Positions 43,842 to 55,079 of a stretch of 64,000 bases of DNA are shown here, piece by piece. The position numbers were made by a program, and so were the translations under genes. Source of the stretch: Agapanthus africanus (lineage: Eukaryota > Streptophyta > Magnoliopsida > Asparagales > Amaryllidaceae); contig JASDDO010000018.1 of NCBI GenBank assembly GCA_030015575.1, positions 230,005,138 through 230,069,137 on the forward strand, read 5' to 3'. The notes below the pieces were generated by a model. It was not told the DNA's origin and did no database searches. It worked only from the letters and a program-made list of their open reading frames with translations. How positions within the stretch are numbered: position 1 is the first letter of the stretch; each line of letters begins with the position of its first letter.

Positions 43842-46800
43842 CGACCTTTGACCGACCCTAGACTATAACTCAGTGACCAGGTTGACCGAACCTTCTTAAA
43901 ATACTGGCTTTTGGATTGTCTATGTTGCATAAGTCATTGCCACTCCTTCTTTTACCCTTTGAATTTCTCAGAACACCCGTATTACTACGGATATCCACTT
44001 CCATTGGATAGATCCATCGTATGGTTATATACGAACTCGAAGGGACTTCTTCGAGGATGGATCCAGGTTCAGGAGAAATAGAATTGGTTTATTCAGTTGT
44101 CTTTTATTATCACCTTCTCTCAGGTTGCGAGAGCTCCTTGGTTTAGGAGAGTACACCTGTTACGCTTATTGGATAGTCTTATTCCAAACCATAGGCAGGT
44201 GCCGAAAGGTAGGGAATGAAGAAAACCAATTAGCCTAAGTAGGGTGTGCAGAAGGCAATAACTAAAGACAAAATAAAGGGATTAGAAAGAGGGCAAAGTA
44301 AATTGCGACTGATATCATTCACGACCAAAACCGCGTACTTCATCGCCACTCCTATTTCACCTTTAAAGGAATAATGTATTATTCAGTTGTCTTTTATCAT
44401 CACCTTCTCTCAGTTATGAGTACTCCTTGGTTTAGGAGGGTACACCTATTATGCTTACTGGATAGTCTTCTTCCAAACCATAGGCTGGTGCCGAACGGTA
44501 GGGAAGGAAGAAAACCATTTAGCCTAACGATGGTGTACAGAAGGTAACGACTAAAGACAAATAAAGGGATTTGGAGAGATGGCAATAAAATATACGGTTG
44601 AAGTCATGAATTTGATTATGGAAGAGGCATTGCTATGAATACCAGGATACCCCTACGAAACATTTTCATGTTTCAGTGCATTGTTAAAAGAAAACTGTTT
44701 TCCCGATTAGATACTTACTCCAAGGGTATGTATTTACCAGGTTTCATTCTCATATCTGTATGGTTTTACAGATAATGAGTGGGAGTAAGTTATTGGGAAT
44801 TAGGTGATTATCCTCATTATATCGGAATTCGTTGTAATTGGTGATATTTGAGGAAATCGCCAGGGTACAGTCTTCAACCTACGACGCACAGATTTTGAGT
44901 TGTTTAACTCAGCGGACTTATACAGAGTATTGTATGTTGTCCAAGTGTCCATCAGGACAAAGGGGTAGGTCCTCGTACTATGTTCTGTTTACTTATAACT
45001 TCTCTAGTATTTAGACAAGTGTTTCGTAGAAATACAAGGTCTAAGTTTTGAGAAGTTGTGGGTATAAGAATAAAGTAGAGAACCAGGTGTCACAAGTATC
45101 GGGATTCTTCAAAGAGATCGAAGATGTAGATTCTTGTGATTGGCATTCAGATGATAGTAATGGTTTTGAGAAACTTATTTCTCTTTCAGGTTACTCATAA
45201 TTGGATGGATTCCTAAGTTGAGTAATGCTGATTAGCCTCTTTCCATTAAAGTGATATGCACTGGAGACAGCTGCATGATTTGAATATGGTTCCAATTAAA
45301 TAAGTGCCAAAGTTTCTATATTGGATATAGAATAGTTCGTACCTTAAAAGATGTTAAGGTACGGGGAGTTGTCCAGCTTATGCTTAAAACCAGACACTGG
45401 ATAACTCAGGGCACGTTTCTGTAATGGCTGTTTGTGGGTTGACCCTGGCTATGTCGAGGGTTGATATTCTACCATTTGGAAGATCAATAGTGATATTGTT
45501 CTTGACTCGCCACAGTTTTAGTAAAATGGATCTTTTTCAGAAAACAGTAGTGGGAGTATGGTAGAACTGGAAGTGATTCCAGAACCGCGAACGATTACGG
45601 AAAAATTTAATAGGACCTATATATTCAATCAGGTTTGACATTCCAATAGCCACTCCGCAGATATGGTGGGTAACCTCAGACACCCGAGAGGTGCTTCGGT
45701 AACCTCAAGGACGGTGAAAGGGAGGTTCTTATCTACCCAGACTTGACACTACTGTTGTTCCAGGCTATGAGACCCGGTAGGAGGGTTGTCGTATTCAGTG
45801 GGAGCCGCGGAAGCATATTGGACAAGTAGCTTATGTCTATTTATAGACTAGAGCAGTTATAGCGGAGATAGATCATCTAATTTTGATGTGACAGTCTTGG
45901 GTTTGACTTCAATCAGAATAGGGGATGGATCTGTTAAGAAGGTAGTAGGGTGTGATGTCATGGTATCTGAATGACATACACAGAGTAGGAAGTAAAATTC
46001 CTATACTACGATCGGTTGTACTATGGTCGTCACACAGTTGTTTCTCCAGACAGGATATGGATATAATATTTGACATTCTGGTTTCTGGATCTATGGTTTT
46101 AGATCTAGATTTGGGTAGTTTCCCAATGTGGGTACTTTGACGGATATTCTAATGGTTTTTAGAATAGTTGACTCCTAGCATGGTGGAGTACCTGCAGGTG
46201 ATGGAGTCACCCTCTCTAAAGGTGTCGTATAGACTAAAGGGGAGAGGGAAGTGCATGATTGACAGATCACTTGCTTAGGCAATTGAGTCAATCATGAGAT
46301 GTCAAGTAACACACCAGATGTTGTTTTTGCACTAGATGCAATAAGTTTGTATTAATCCAATCCTGGAGAAACATAAGGAAGCAGTTTTAGAACATAAGTA
46401 CATGTTCTACGGATTTGATGACGGCAGCCTCCTTCGGGAGACGATCATCATTCCAGGCTTCAAAGGTGACATGGATGACAGAGTGATTGTCAGAGTTATA
46501 GTTTTCCCTCTGACCAAGAGGGACAGTATTATGGACAGGAGGTTCAAGAGGATACTGTGGGTGGCATGGTGCCGGATACTGATTAGGTTCAGTGATCGAT
46601 ACAGTCTAAGAGGTTTGGATTTGGAGTTCATTTATGAACTAGGTCCCATCAGATATCCAGACATATTCTAAGACGGGTATTACTCGATTCGGGAGATGGC
46701 TTTCTCCGCGAACTTGAGACAAAGAGAGATAAAGAAAGATACTTCTAGGCGTATCCACTCACTGAGGCTATTTCTCGAACACAATAGTTTTACAAACGGG

Positions 46801-46887
46801 CTTTGTGAAACTGATTAGTAGAGGAGTTGGATGTTCGGTTTCACACGGGCTGTGAGTAGTCGACATCGCAATATTAGCCTTGAGTGC
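43842..46887 (+). pseudogene. Decayed gag-pol region of A1
   Basis: Starts after the acceptor-like CT tract ending GGCAG at 43841. A duplicated gag-position segment (43960-44600) is followed by an integrase-like stretch (about 44976-45100, alignable to the C1 core), a region matching the integrase end (about 45355-45420), and an RT stretch where the YVDD box reads YLND (in WYLNDIHRVGSK near 45964-46000), losing a catalytic Asp. A pol-end block lies near 46745. Numerous stops; not functional. Confidence 0.6.
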
Positions 46888-46898
46888 AAGTGGGAGAT
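46888..46898 (+). other. Polypurine tract of A1
   Basis: AAGTGGGAGAT directly before the 3' LTR. Confidence 0.92.
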
Positions 46899-49000
46899 TG
46901 TTGGAGATAGTGCCCTCATAGTCAATTATTGGATCGCAGGTACGTGATTGCAATGATTGCGGAGGACCTATCCCGGTAGGACAGTCTTACTCGAGATGAT
47001 AGTATGCTATCTGGTTTGCCTTTATCAGTCGTGTACATGTTCAGGTGACTGATTGCATGTTACACTTTGATAGAGCCCTTAGGATCTTGCTTTACTACCA
47101 ACAGTATGATGGCGATCATATACGTGAGAGTTGGGTAGTTTATATGCATATCCTTAATTGTGGTCCCTAGTCGTGGGAGTTTCGAGATAGGGCATCGATA
47201 CTCCGGAATAGACTAGTGTATACAGTCGAGACCCCGACGAGGGGCGGTGGCCGGTCTCACAAGCCACTGGTGTCAGTTGGATCACCTAAGATGTATACAG
47301 GTGCTCATTGGGTTATGAGTACACCGGACAGGACTCGCCGGGAATCTGCTAGTTAGTACTATACCTATCGTCAGATAGCAGTTCCCTGGTGACATGTGTA
47401 CAGGTTAGTTCATCGACCTGAGGTCGTCATTTGTCTCGTGTGAGTTCCCACTGTGCTTTGATTTCTACCCTACCACGGCTCAAAGGAGTCGTGCAAACAG
47501 GTAGCTTTTGGGTACAGTCCCGAGCCATATGGAGGCACGTGAGCGGATCGGCAGGGGATTCGTCTCTCCCGGTATTGGGGGCGAGGTCGTGCTGTGTCTA
47601 GGAGAGCCATTACACAAAGTCCATGGCCATGGCAGGAGATTTACTGGTAGGTACTCCAGTAGTATCTCAGGGTGTGATTGGGCTACACTCCGACACGACT
47701 TATACTGCTATTGGGGGTCTGACGTTTCTAGCCCCCTAGGCGGATATGCGATACTCATTGACGAACGGACCGGACTGTATATACATTGTCACTGTTAGGC
47801 TCAGTAGGGTTTCTGGATGAGTTCTCTCATCGGCCTCCCTTGAGTTGGCTCATCGGCCTCCCTTGAGGTCAGTCCATGGGCAGCCGTTACGCATAGCTAG
47901 TGCCGCTGACGGTTTGTGGTTAAACCCACTGCCAGGGTACTGACGAGTCATTAGAGTCCCACACAGACAGTTTCCCAAGTTCGGGCGAAACGTTGTAGAG
48001 GCCGTATGGTTTTATGGCAGGGTTCGGAAAATGCACGTGCGTTTACGCACGTGTTATTTTTCGGGCAGATAATACTGGTCGGCTTTGGTTTAAGCCGGAT
48101 CCGAGTATTATATTGAGTAGGTATAATATCTTTGTCTCAGTTGCATTTGTATTCGGTCGTAATACAAATGCGGGTATATTTATACAGTTACGGGGTTATC
48201 CCGAAAGTTGTTTCAGGATCACTTTTGGAAGTTGCCAGTTTCCAGTTTTCTATCAGCCGTCTTTTAACATTCGGTTAAAGAGGGATTTATCTTTTCTTGG
48301 ATGAGAGTGAGTCATGCTTCTAGAAGATTCTAGAAGGTTCTAGATTTGGTGAGGTGTCTTGTGACTCATGCTTTGATTTTATCCATTTCTTGTTTTCCTT
48401 AAGATATTATTTTGTGTTCACATTATGATATTTACTTATGGTTACCCCCCCTCTCCTACGGTCACCTCCCTCTTTGCTATAAGAGGCCGGCCCCCTCCTC
48501 TCTCTCTCTCACTTGATGGTTTTTAATTTGTGAAAAGATTATGATAGGTTTTATCGGTGTATGGAATTTCACAGCTCATTTCATTCCATCACCCGATTCC
48601 CTCGGCAACTTCATTAACCGTCGGTCCATAGCTTTGGACGGAACGAGACAAAGTCATCTACTCATTATCTACATCAATCTTGGTCGTCTCTTCTAGCAAA
48701 CTTGACGACCGAGTTGCCTCGAGTCAGAGGCGGGAGCCCGTTTAAAGAATCAGTGATGTGGTGCCACCTGGACGAGCAGATCGGAGATCGACGATATCGG
48801 AGCAGCCGCAACGGAGCGTGGGATGATGGTTAAAGAACGAAGGACTCGGATCGTTCGGTATAACCTTTCTACACTCTTTACAGTTTGTTAGTTTAGCAAT
48901 AATGGAAGATCCGGGTTAAAGTATACAATAGCGCCAGTTAAAAAGTTTTTGTTCCGCATTTGGCGTCTGTAGACGGCCGGGGCGCTAGCGTAGACTTACA
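46899..49000 (+). repeat. A1 3' LTR (2102 bp)
   Basis: As the 5' LTR, with a 23-bp tandem duplication (GGCTCATCGGCCTCCCTTGA occurs twice, allowing one substitution, near 47825-47871). TSD CTTAT follows. Confidence 0.93.
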
Positions 49001-49005
49001 CTTAT

Positions 49006-50664
49006 CAGATCTCTAATCTCGACGGGGAGTAACAACAGCTCGTCCGCATCTCGCATGAAACTCTGATTCCGCTCGTCTTCATCATCATCCACCTTGACGT
49101 CATGCCATGCTATCTGCGCACTGCAACGGTTTTCTGACACATTCAATCCGAAGTCTCTCACACGGACTCGAAGTCATGAACTCGGTATCTTCATCACTCT
49201 GTAGAAGATACATAGCTGAACACGTCCTCGGGAACTCGTCCCGACTATCGGAGGAATACTCAATACTCGTCCGTCCTCGATCAACTCACAACGCATCTGG
49301 GTGAGGTCCTCTATCCAAAGCTGGTCAGCTTACTGGTCTCTTATCACATGATATCCGGACGACGCTAAACTTTTCGATCGAGTCATCAAAGTCCCAAAAT
49401 TTCCCGAAAGCTCAACACCTGAGCACAGTCAAAAAATATCTGCTACATACCACAGTACCTCTGGACCAGCCATAGAAGGGCAAACTAAGCCTTACTGATG
49501 GCACCGCTAAACTGCCACAAACCCTAAGGTTCAAAAGCGGTTCCAAGGTCATCATGTCGAGTTAGGGTTTCATTCTTCTAGTGGGTCCACAGAATTACCT
49601 GCATGTTCTTCCGAATACTAAACTGGGAAAAATGGGTTCTTGACATTTGTTTGAACTTTTTAACTTCGCCTAGGCGACTTGTAAATACCCTCCGTCCGCA
49701 CGCTAAACAATGCCTCAATCCTCCACGAAAGACGATACATCATCGGTCATCTCTGGATCGGTCTGTTCTAGATCTGAGTAAGACTCTCCACACAGAAAAT
49801 CTTCAACTCATCTGGGCCTGCGTCGGCACGTCAAGCTGACGAATCACCTTCGTCTCTCAACTCGGGATAGACTAGCTATCATCTGTCGCATCTCTGCCTG
49901 AAAGCTCCGGCGATCTTAGCTCGTAAGCTCTGGAAACGACATCCTATCAATCTCAGCAATAGCTGGGTCATCTGTCTGCCCGGTAGGCGACATCAAAATA
50001 TCTGAGGTATGCTGTACATCAACAGTCCTCTCACAACTGGCAGCCTCTGTCAATGGCTCGATCATCCAGTGCAAAACTAAACACTCGCTTCACCCGAGAG
50101 GTCACAACATAACTACTAACTTGAGACGTTCCTATGTCACCAGAAACCACAATTGTCAGTCCTTGTACCAGACGAGCTCGCCCTGACCGCAACACTAGCA
50201 GCAGCTCAAACTGCGCTCAAACTATAATGGCAGGAACCTTAATCGAGTATCGATGAAAACAGATCAAGGGCATGAAAGGAAACGACAGATCCATATTGGA
50301 TACATGATCATAAGAAGGAACAACATCATTGAATGTATGATCATGGAAACTAATAGAATCGAGGATCTCAAATGGATGTATAATCATGGGTACGAAGAGA
50401 ATCATAGATCTTAAAATATATACATCCTAAGGTTTCTCAAGTGGAGTATCGTATCATAAATATGTCGCAGAACATACGTTCGGTACGTCACTCTACTCAA
50501 GCTACTTGCTCCATCAATCAGGGTCAGCCTATGAAACGAAAGTTCGGGTCTAATACCCCCCGTTCAAGTCTAAGTTCCGTGAGGTCAAGCCTAGATTCCG
50601 AAATACATACCCACTCTAGACTCTGCATAGTCAAACATAGACTCGAACAAAGGTTAAACCTAAC
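49006..50664 (-). mobile_element. B-old internal region, part 2
   Basis: Continues B-old after A1; collinear with B1 57330-58870. It contains the AACC-TTAG-GGTT hairpin (49503-49541, outer ACCGCT/AGCGGT) within a segment related to the Copia-type leaders. 49600-50640 shows no recognisable protein domain. Confidence 0.75.
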
Positions 50665-50677
50665 GCTCTGATACCAA
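50665..50677 (-). other. Primer-binding site of B-old
   Basis: Reverse complement TTGGTATCAGAGC, three bases inside the LTR end. Confidence 0.82.
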
Positions 50678-50680
50678 CTT

Positions 50681-51111
50681 TGTCATGACCCGAAATATTA
50701 GCTCGTGACCAGCACTTAAATCACGCAACGTCTAGAGGCGTAACGTAATTCAATTAAGCTGAAACCCAGAAATCCAAACCTTTTTAAGAAAATAAAGGAG
50801 GTGAAGTTTTGAAATAAAGGTATAATGAAATCAAGTTTTCTTAATGCATAGAAAAGGAACATGAAAATGCAAGTGAAATTTACTAGTTTGAAAATGTGTT
50901 TCGTCCTTTAAAAATTTGGGCAGCACCTCCTTTGTATATTTTGATCCAAAACCACAAATACATAACAAAAATAATGGCATCCCCAAGCGGGAGCTAGCTC
51001 TTCGCCAACCGGCGGATCACAACCACACAAGACAATATATATAAGTATACAACACCCAACGGCGAAGTTCACCACAAAAAGATAAAGAAATAAGAAAGAC
51101 ATCAAAACCAC
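50681..51111 (-). repeat. B-old 5' LTR, first fragment
   Basis: Plus-strand reading starts TGTCATGACCCGAAA (element-sense end TCGGGTCATGACA). Diverged relative of the B1 LTR start. Interrupted by B1; the ACCAC at 51107-51111 is the left TSD copy. Confidence 0.82.
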
Positions 51112-54100
51112 TGTCACGACCCGAAAGAGCACGTGACTGGCACTTGAACCATATGAAGTCTATAGGACCCCATCTGATCCAAGTAAGCCAAAGCCCAGCA
51201 ATCTAAAACCATTTAAAGAGTAAATAAGGAAAACTGGTTTTGAAAAGTAAAGGAATCATGTTTCGAAAATCAAAGTTTTTAAATAACTAAGCCGAATGTG
51301 TATTTTTAAAATGTGTAACCTTTTCTGAAAATTTCGGCAGAGTTTCCTTTGTAAAAACTGGCCCCGAACGGGGTACAACAAGAATAATATATATGAGATG
51401 ATAAAAGGCATCCCCAAGCGGGAGCTAGCTCTTCGTCAATCGACGGTCACAACCACGCAAGCAATAATGATATACAATGCCAAAGGGCGAGGATCAAAAC
51501 CCACAAAGAAACTCAAAACAGCCAGAAAACAGTAATACTACAAGCGCGACTCTAAGGTCGAAATAATACAACACTGTTTTCTAAGTCTGAAGCAATATAC
51601 AAGTTTTGGTTGATGGAAATTCTAGGTACAATAAATAATACATGAGCAATGGCGGTTCTGATACAAAGAACCCACCTACCAACGCAAGTCACCCATAAGG
51701 AAGCAGTGTGCCAGAAATGCCGCTATGGAATCTGTACGGCAAAACCTGCAAGGACTGTGGCACAACGGGGGTGAGTTGCCAACTCGTGAATAGAATTATA
51801 TCTACAAGCAGAGATCGAATGCATGACCCATCCTAGGTCAATACGATCAGATATAAATAAACCTCAATATGAATAAAGCTGAAGCATGCTAAACTGGCAA
51901 TGTAATCTCTAAACATGAGTGTAGTGCCAAGTGCTCGTGCTAGTGCCTCAGATAATAGCATGTCATGCATATGAGGTATGATCAAAATAATCAAATCTGC
52001 ACACACGTGGATCCCGTCCACTTGTCACCCACTGACAATAACCACCATGCATGTAAATATCATAAATCATGTGCATGGGAATAATATGAGGATATAAACC
52101 ATCTGTGTCCCTCGTGACACGTCAAAATCATGGAACCGGAGTGCCCAGCATCGACACTCGAAAACATCATGAAAACTGTGCCCAGCATCGGCACGTAAAT
52201 CCTCATATATCGGGCTCCGTCAGTCCGGATCAGCCCGCGGGCGCTGTCTGCGGTATCGGCCCTCGGCCCCGGCAGTATGCCCATATCCATCTATCGACAC
52301 TGGTCCGTATCCTCCGGATAACCGCCAGGTCCAACCAATCACCGGTAGGTACTCGCCCGCCTCCAGGCTCAATCGGCAAAGCTCATCGATCATCTTGCCG
52401 AGGGGAACCATACCGGGTCCACCATGTACCCGCAATCGGCTCGTCCACTCCTCGATTCGGGTTTCACATGTCGCTCTCGGCACCGAGAAAACACATGGTG
52501 GACGCACTGAAATATCATATCAAGGGTAACCGGGTTTTTAAAGCAATGACATATTCTCTTTTGAAACACCCTCGGTTCCCAAATCCAGAAATATCATACA
52601 AACAACATATCTCAATGCGTATAATCAAAGAGCATGAAGTATGCGACATATAAAGGAAATGTAAGCATATCATCGTGTCATGCAAGGATCATATACTGAA
52701 TGCAATAGTACTACAGTGTAGTGACATGGCAATTATCGATGATAAGTGTGTGAGCCGGCAACAAGTGTACGTGGAACATATGCATCATCGATAATGGTGC
52801 TGGTGTCCTAGCAGCATGACTGAAATGTATCAACAATATAAGCGATGCAATGCAAACAGCATGAATGTGCGGAATCGAGTAATCAACGCAACAGTAGAGA
52901 ACCTGCCTCAATAATTATATCATGCAACCTTGCCTTTTTAAATAAGACGAATTAGGGATTTTGATAAAATAAGGGCTACGGTGTTTTAAGAAAAGACGTG
53001 TCGTTTGAAAATATCTGTATAAACCCTTTTTTCCTATCTTTAAAAATATCCCCGATTCGTTAGTTTTGAAATAGGTATGACTCGGGTCTAGCCTAACGCC
53101 TTCTACGCGAACTACGAACCCGACAATCAAGCCAATAGAGAGGGGTATGGAAACCACCTAAATCTGAGTCGATATCACAATATCTCATCACATGACAGCC
53201 ATCACTACCATCATATCACATCTCCAATACGAACTCTGTCATGTCGCCAAATCCCACGGCCTCAATCGAATCTCATCGAGTCATCTCAATCCCACGTATC
53301 ATCCTCAAAACCCGTATATAAACACATAGTCCCATACCCATGTGTAGATATACACACCATCATATGCGCACAGATATATGAAAGGATATATGCAAGTATG
53401 TGTGTATGTGTGAGTGCACCCACTACTCTAGGGTTTCGCACTACTAAACCAATACATCCTTATTATCAATAATCCATTATTACCATCAATAATCCTAAAC
53501 AACACATAATAAATATATGTGTGTATACGTATTCGTATACATCACCACGGACTGTGGGGGTGCTATACGCCATCCACCCGACTTCTCCCCGTAGATATAA
53601 ATCTACTCACCTTGCGTCTCATGTGTCGGTGTCGATGTCGCCATCTTCATCTTCTTTGCCTCACATCTCGTAGGGTACCTACAAGTATATCACAACGCTG
53701 AAGCACATGAAAATCACATCGGAAACCAAAACAGCACACGCTACTCGCATAGGTAAAAACCTATCGCTTCGCATGTAAACACGATCAACATCCACCTGTC
53801 GTTGACGTCCAAACGCCACCCGACAGGAACGAAACACCAAATACCAAAATCCATGCTAAAACAAGTCTCAAATCATGCACCAACATAGGAAAATCATCCC
53901 AGATTTCACCCTAGATGGAATCTGTCAAAACTAGACATACCCAGGGTCAATACTAGAGGAGATAGGGCCATGCACAAAAATCGAGACAGATCCCTCCTTC
54001 TCTGGCCGCAATTTGCGGCCAGAAGGAATTAATTGGCGGCCTCGGTTTGGAGTTGGGGGCTAGGGTTTGGTGTGGTGGTTCCATGGTGCCTGCACATCTC

Positions 54101-55066
54101 ACTGTCAACTCAGTTTTATTTTTGGGGTCTCGGGGTGATAGCAGATTACACAAAACAGTGACAGATTTCCAGTTTTTCCGATATCGGTTCCGTAATTCCG
54201 TATTTTGGTTTCAATTCCAGGTTTGGGTCCAATTTTGCATTACACCAGGGGTTCTAAGGTCACAATAAGCCTCAATCTCATCTTGATTTCAGTTTTACCC
54301 TAAAACCTCACTTGAATTCTCCAAAATCCACAAAACGACACAATATCGATATGAAACTAGAATTGATGCACAAGGAAATTGAAATACTATAAGAGGGTGC
54401 AGAAATTACCTCCTTTGGCAACTCAAGAAAATTCTTGAGTTGCTCAATGTCCTCCAAATCCAATCTTGCTTGGTTCAATGTGTAGCTAGTGAGCTTGGGA
54501 GTAAGTTTTGTGAAGTGGGAATGGGGTTTTAGGTTGGATTTCATGGTGGATCTAGGGTTTCATGAAGAGGGAGATAGGAAGAAGAGAGAGATCAGCAGCA
54601 AGAGGAAGAGAGGAGAGAGAATGAGAAGGGGAAAATGATGAGGGATGGTTCAAAAAGTGGGGGGTTTGACTTGGTCTCTTTCTCACTCATTACCTACCTT
54701 TTTCCCTTTCTTTTCTTTTCCTTTATCTTTTCCTTCTCATTCCAATAGTGAATCCAAATGAACCATGGCTACAAAAATGTAACACAAGTGTAACAAGTGT
54801 GGAAAATGATATGTGCACATTTTTGCACAAAAATGCTAAAAATCCAATTAGCGATTCTTAATCGCGATTAGCACTAAATTAGCATATAACTAATCTTAAA
54901 AACTTTAAAATGGCATAATTCCATAAAATACCTTATTTTAGAATTTTCCATAATTTTCCCCATTTATTTGTATTTAATTAAACCAGAATATTAAAATATT
55001 CATTAAAATAATATTAAATTATAAAATTTCCCAAAAATCATATTTTAATATTTTGGAAACGTTACA
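51112..55066 (-). repeat. B1 3' LTR (3955 bp)
   Basis: About 98-99% identical to the other LTR by sampling, with small indels including 13 bp near 53411-53424. It contains a TCTGGCCGC/GCGGCCAGA hairpin near 54000-54022 and a GA-rich tract near 54555-54640. A 182-codon plus-strand frame (52105-52653) is antisense to the element and is not kept in B-old, so it is not called as a gene. Confidence 0.92.
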
Positions 55067-55079
55067 ATCTACCCCCGTT
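55067..55079 (-). other. Polypurine tract of B1
   Basis: Element-sense AACGGGGGTAGAT, directly before the 3' LTR. Confidence 0.85.

Larger units (their letters stand above)
39472..49000 (+). mobile_element. Element A1: complete Copia-type LTR retrotransposon, 9529 bp
   Basis: 5' LTR 39472-41550 (2079 bp), 3' LTR 46899-49000 (2102 bp), TGTTGG...TTACA ends. Perfect TSD CTTAT at 39467-39471 and 49001-49005. The LTRs differ by about 25 substitutions plus one 23-bp tandem duplication in the 3' LTR (near 47826-47871), which accounts exactly for the length difference. The empty site can be read in B1 at about 57305-57360. Coding remnants are heavily decayed. Confidence 0.94.

Noticed and set aside
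52105..52653. 182-codon plus-strand open frame in the B1 3' LTR, with a 164-codon version in the 5' LTR (59879-60373)
   Set aside because: Antisense to the element, similar only because the LTRs are near-identical, and broken by frameshifts in B-old (63334-63880). No domain recognised.
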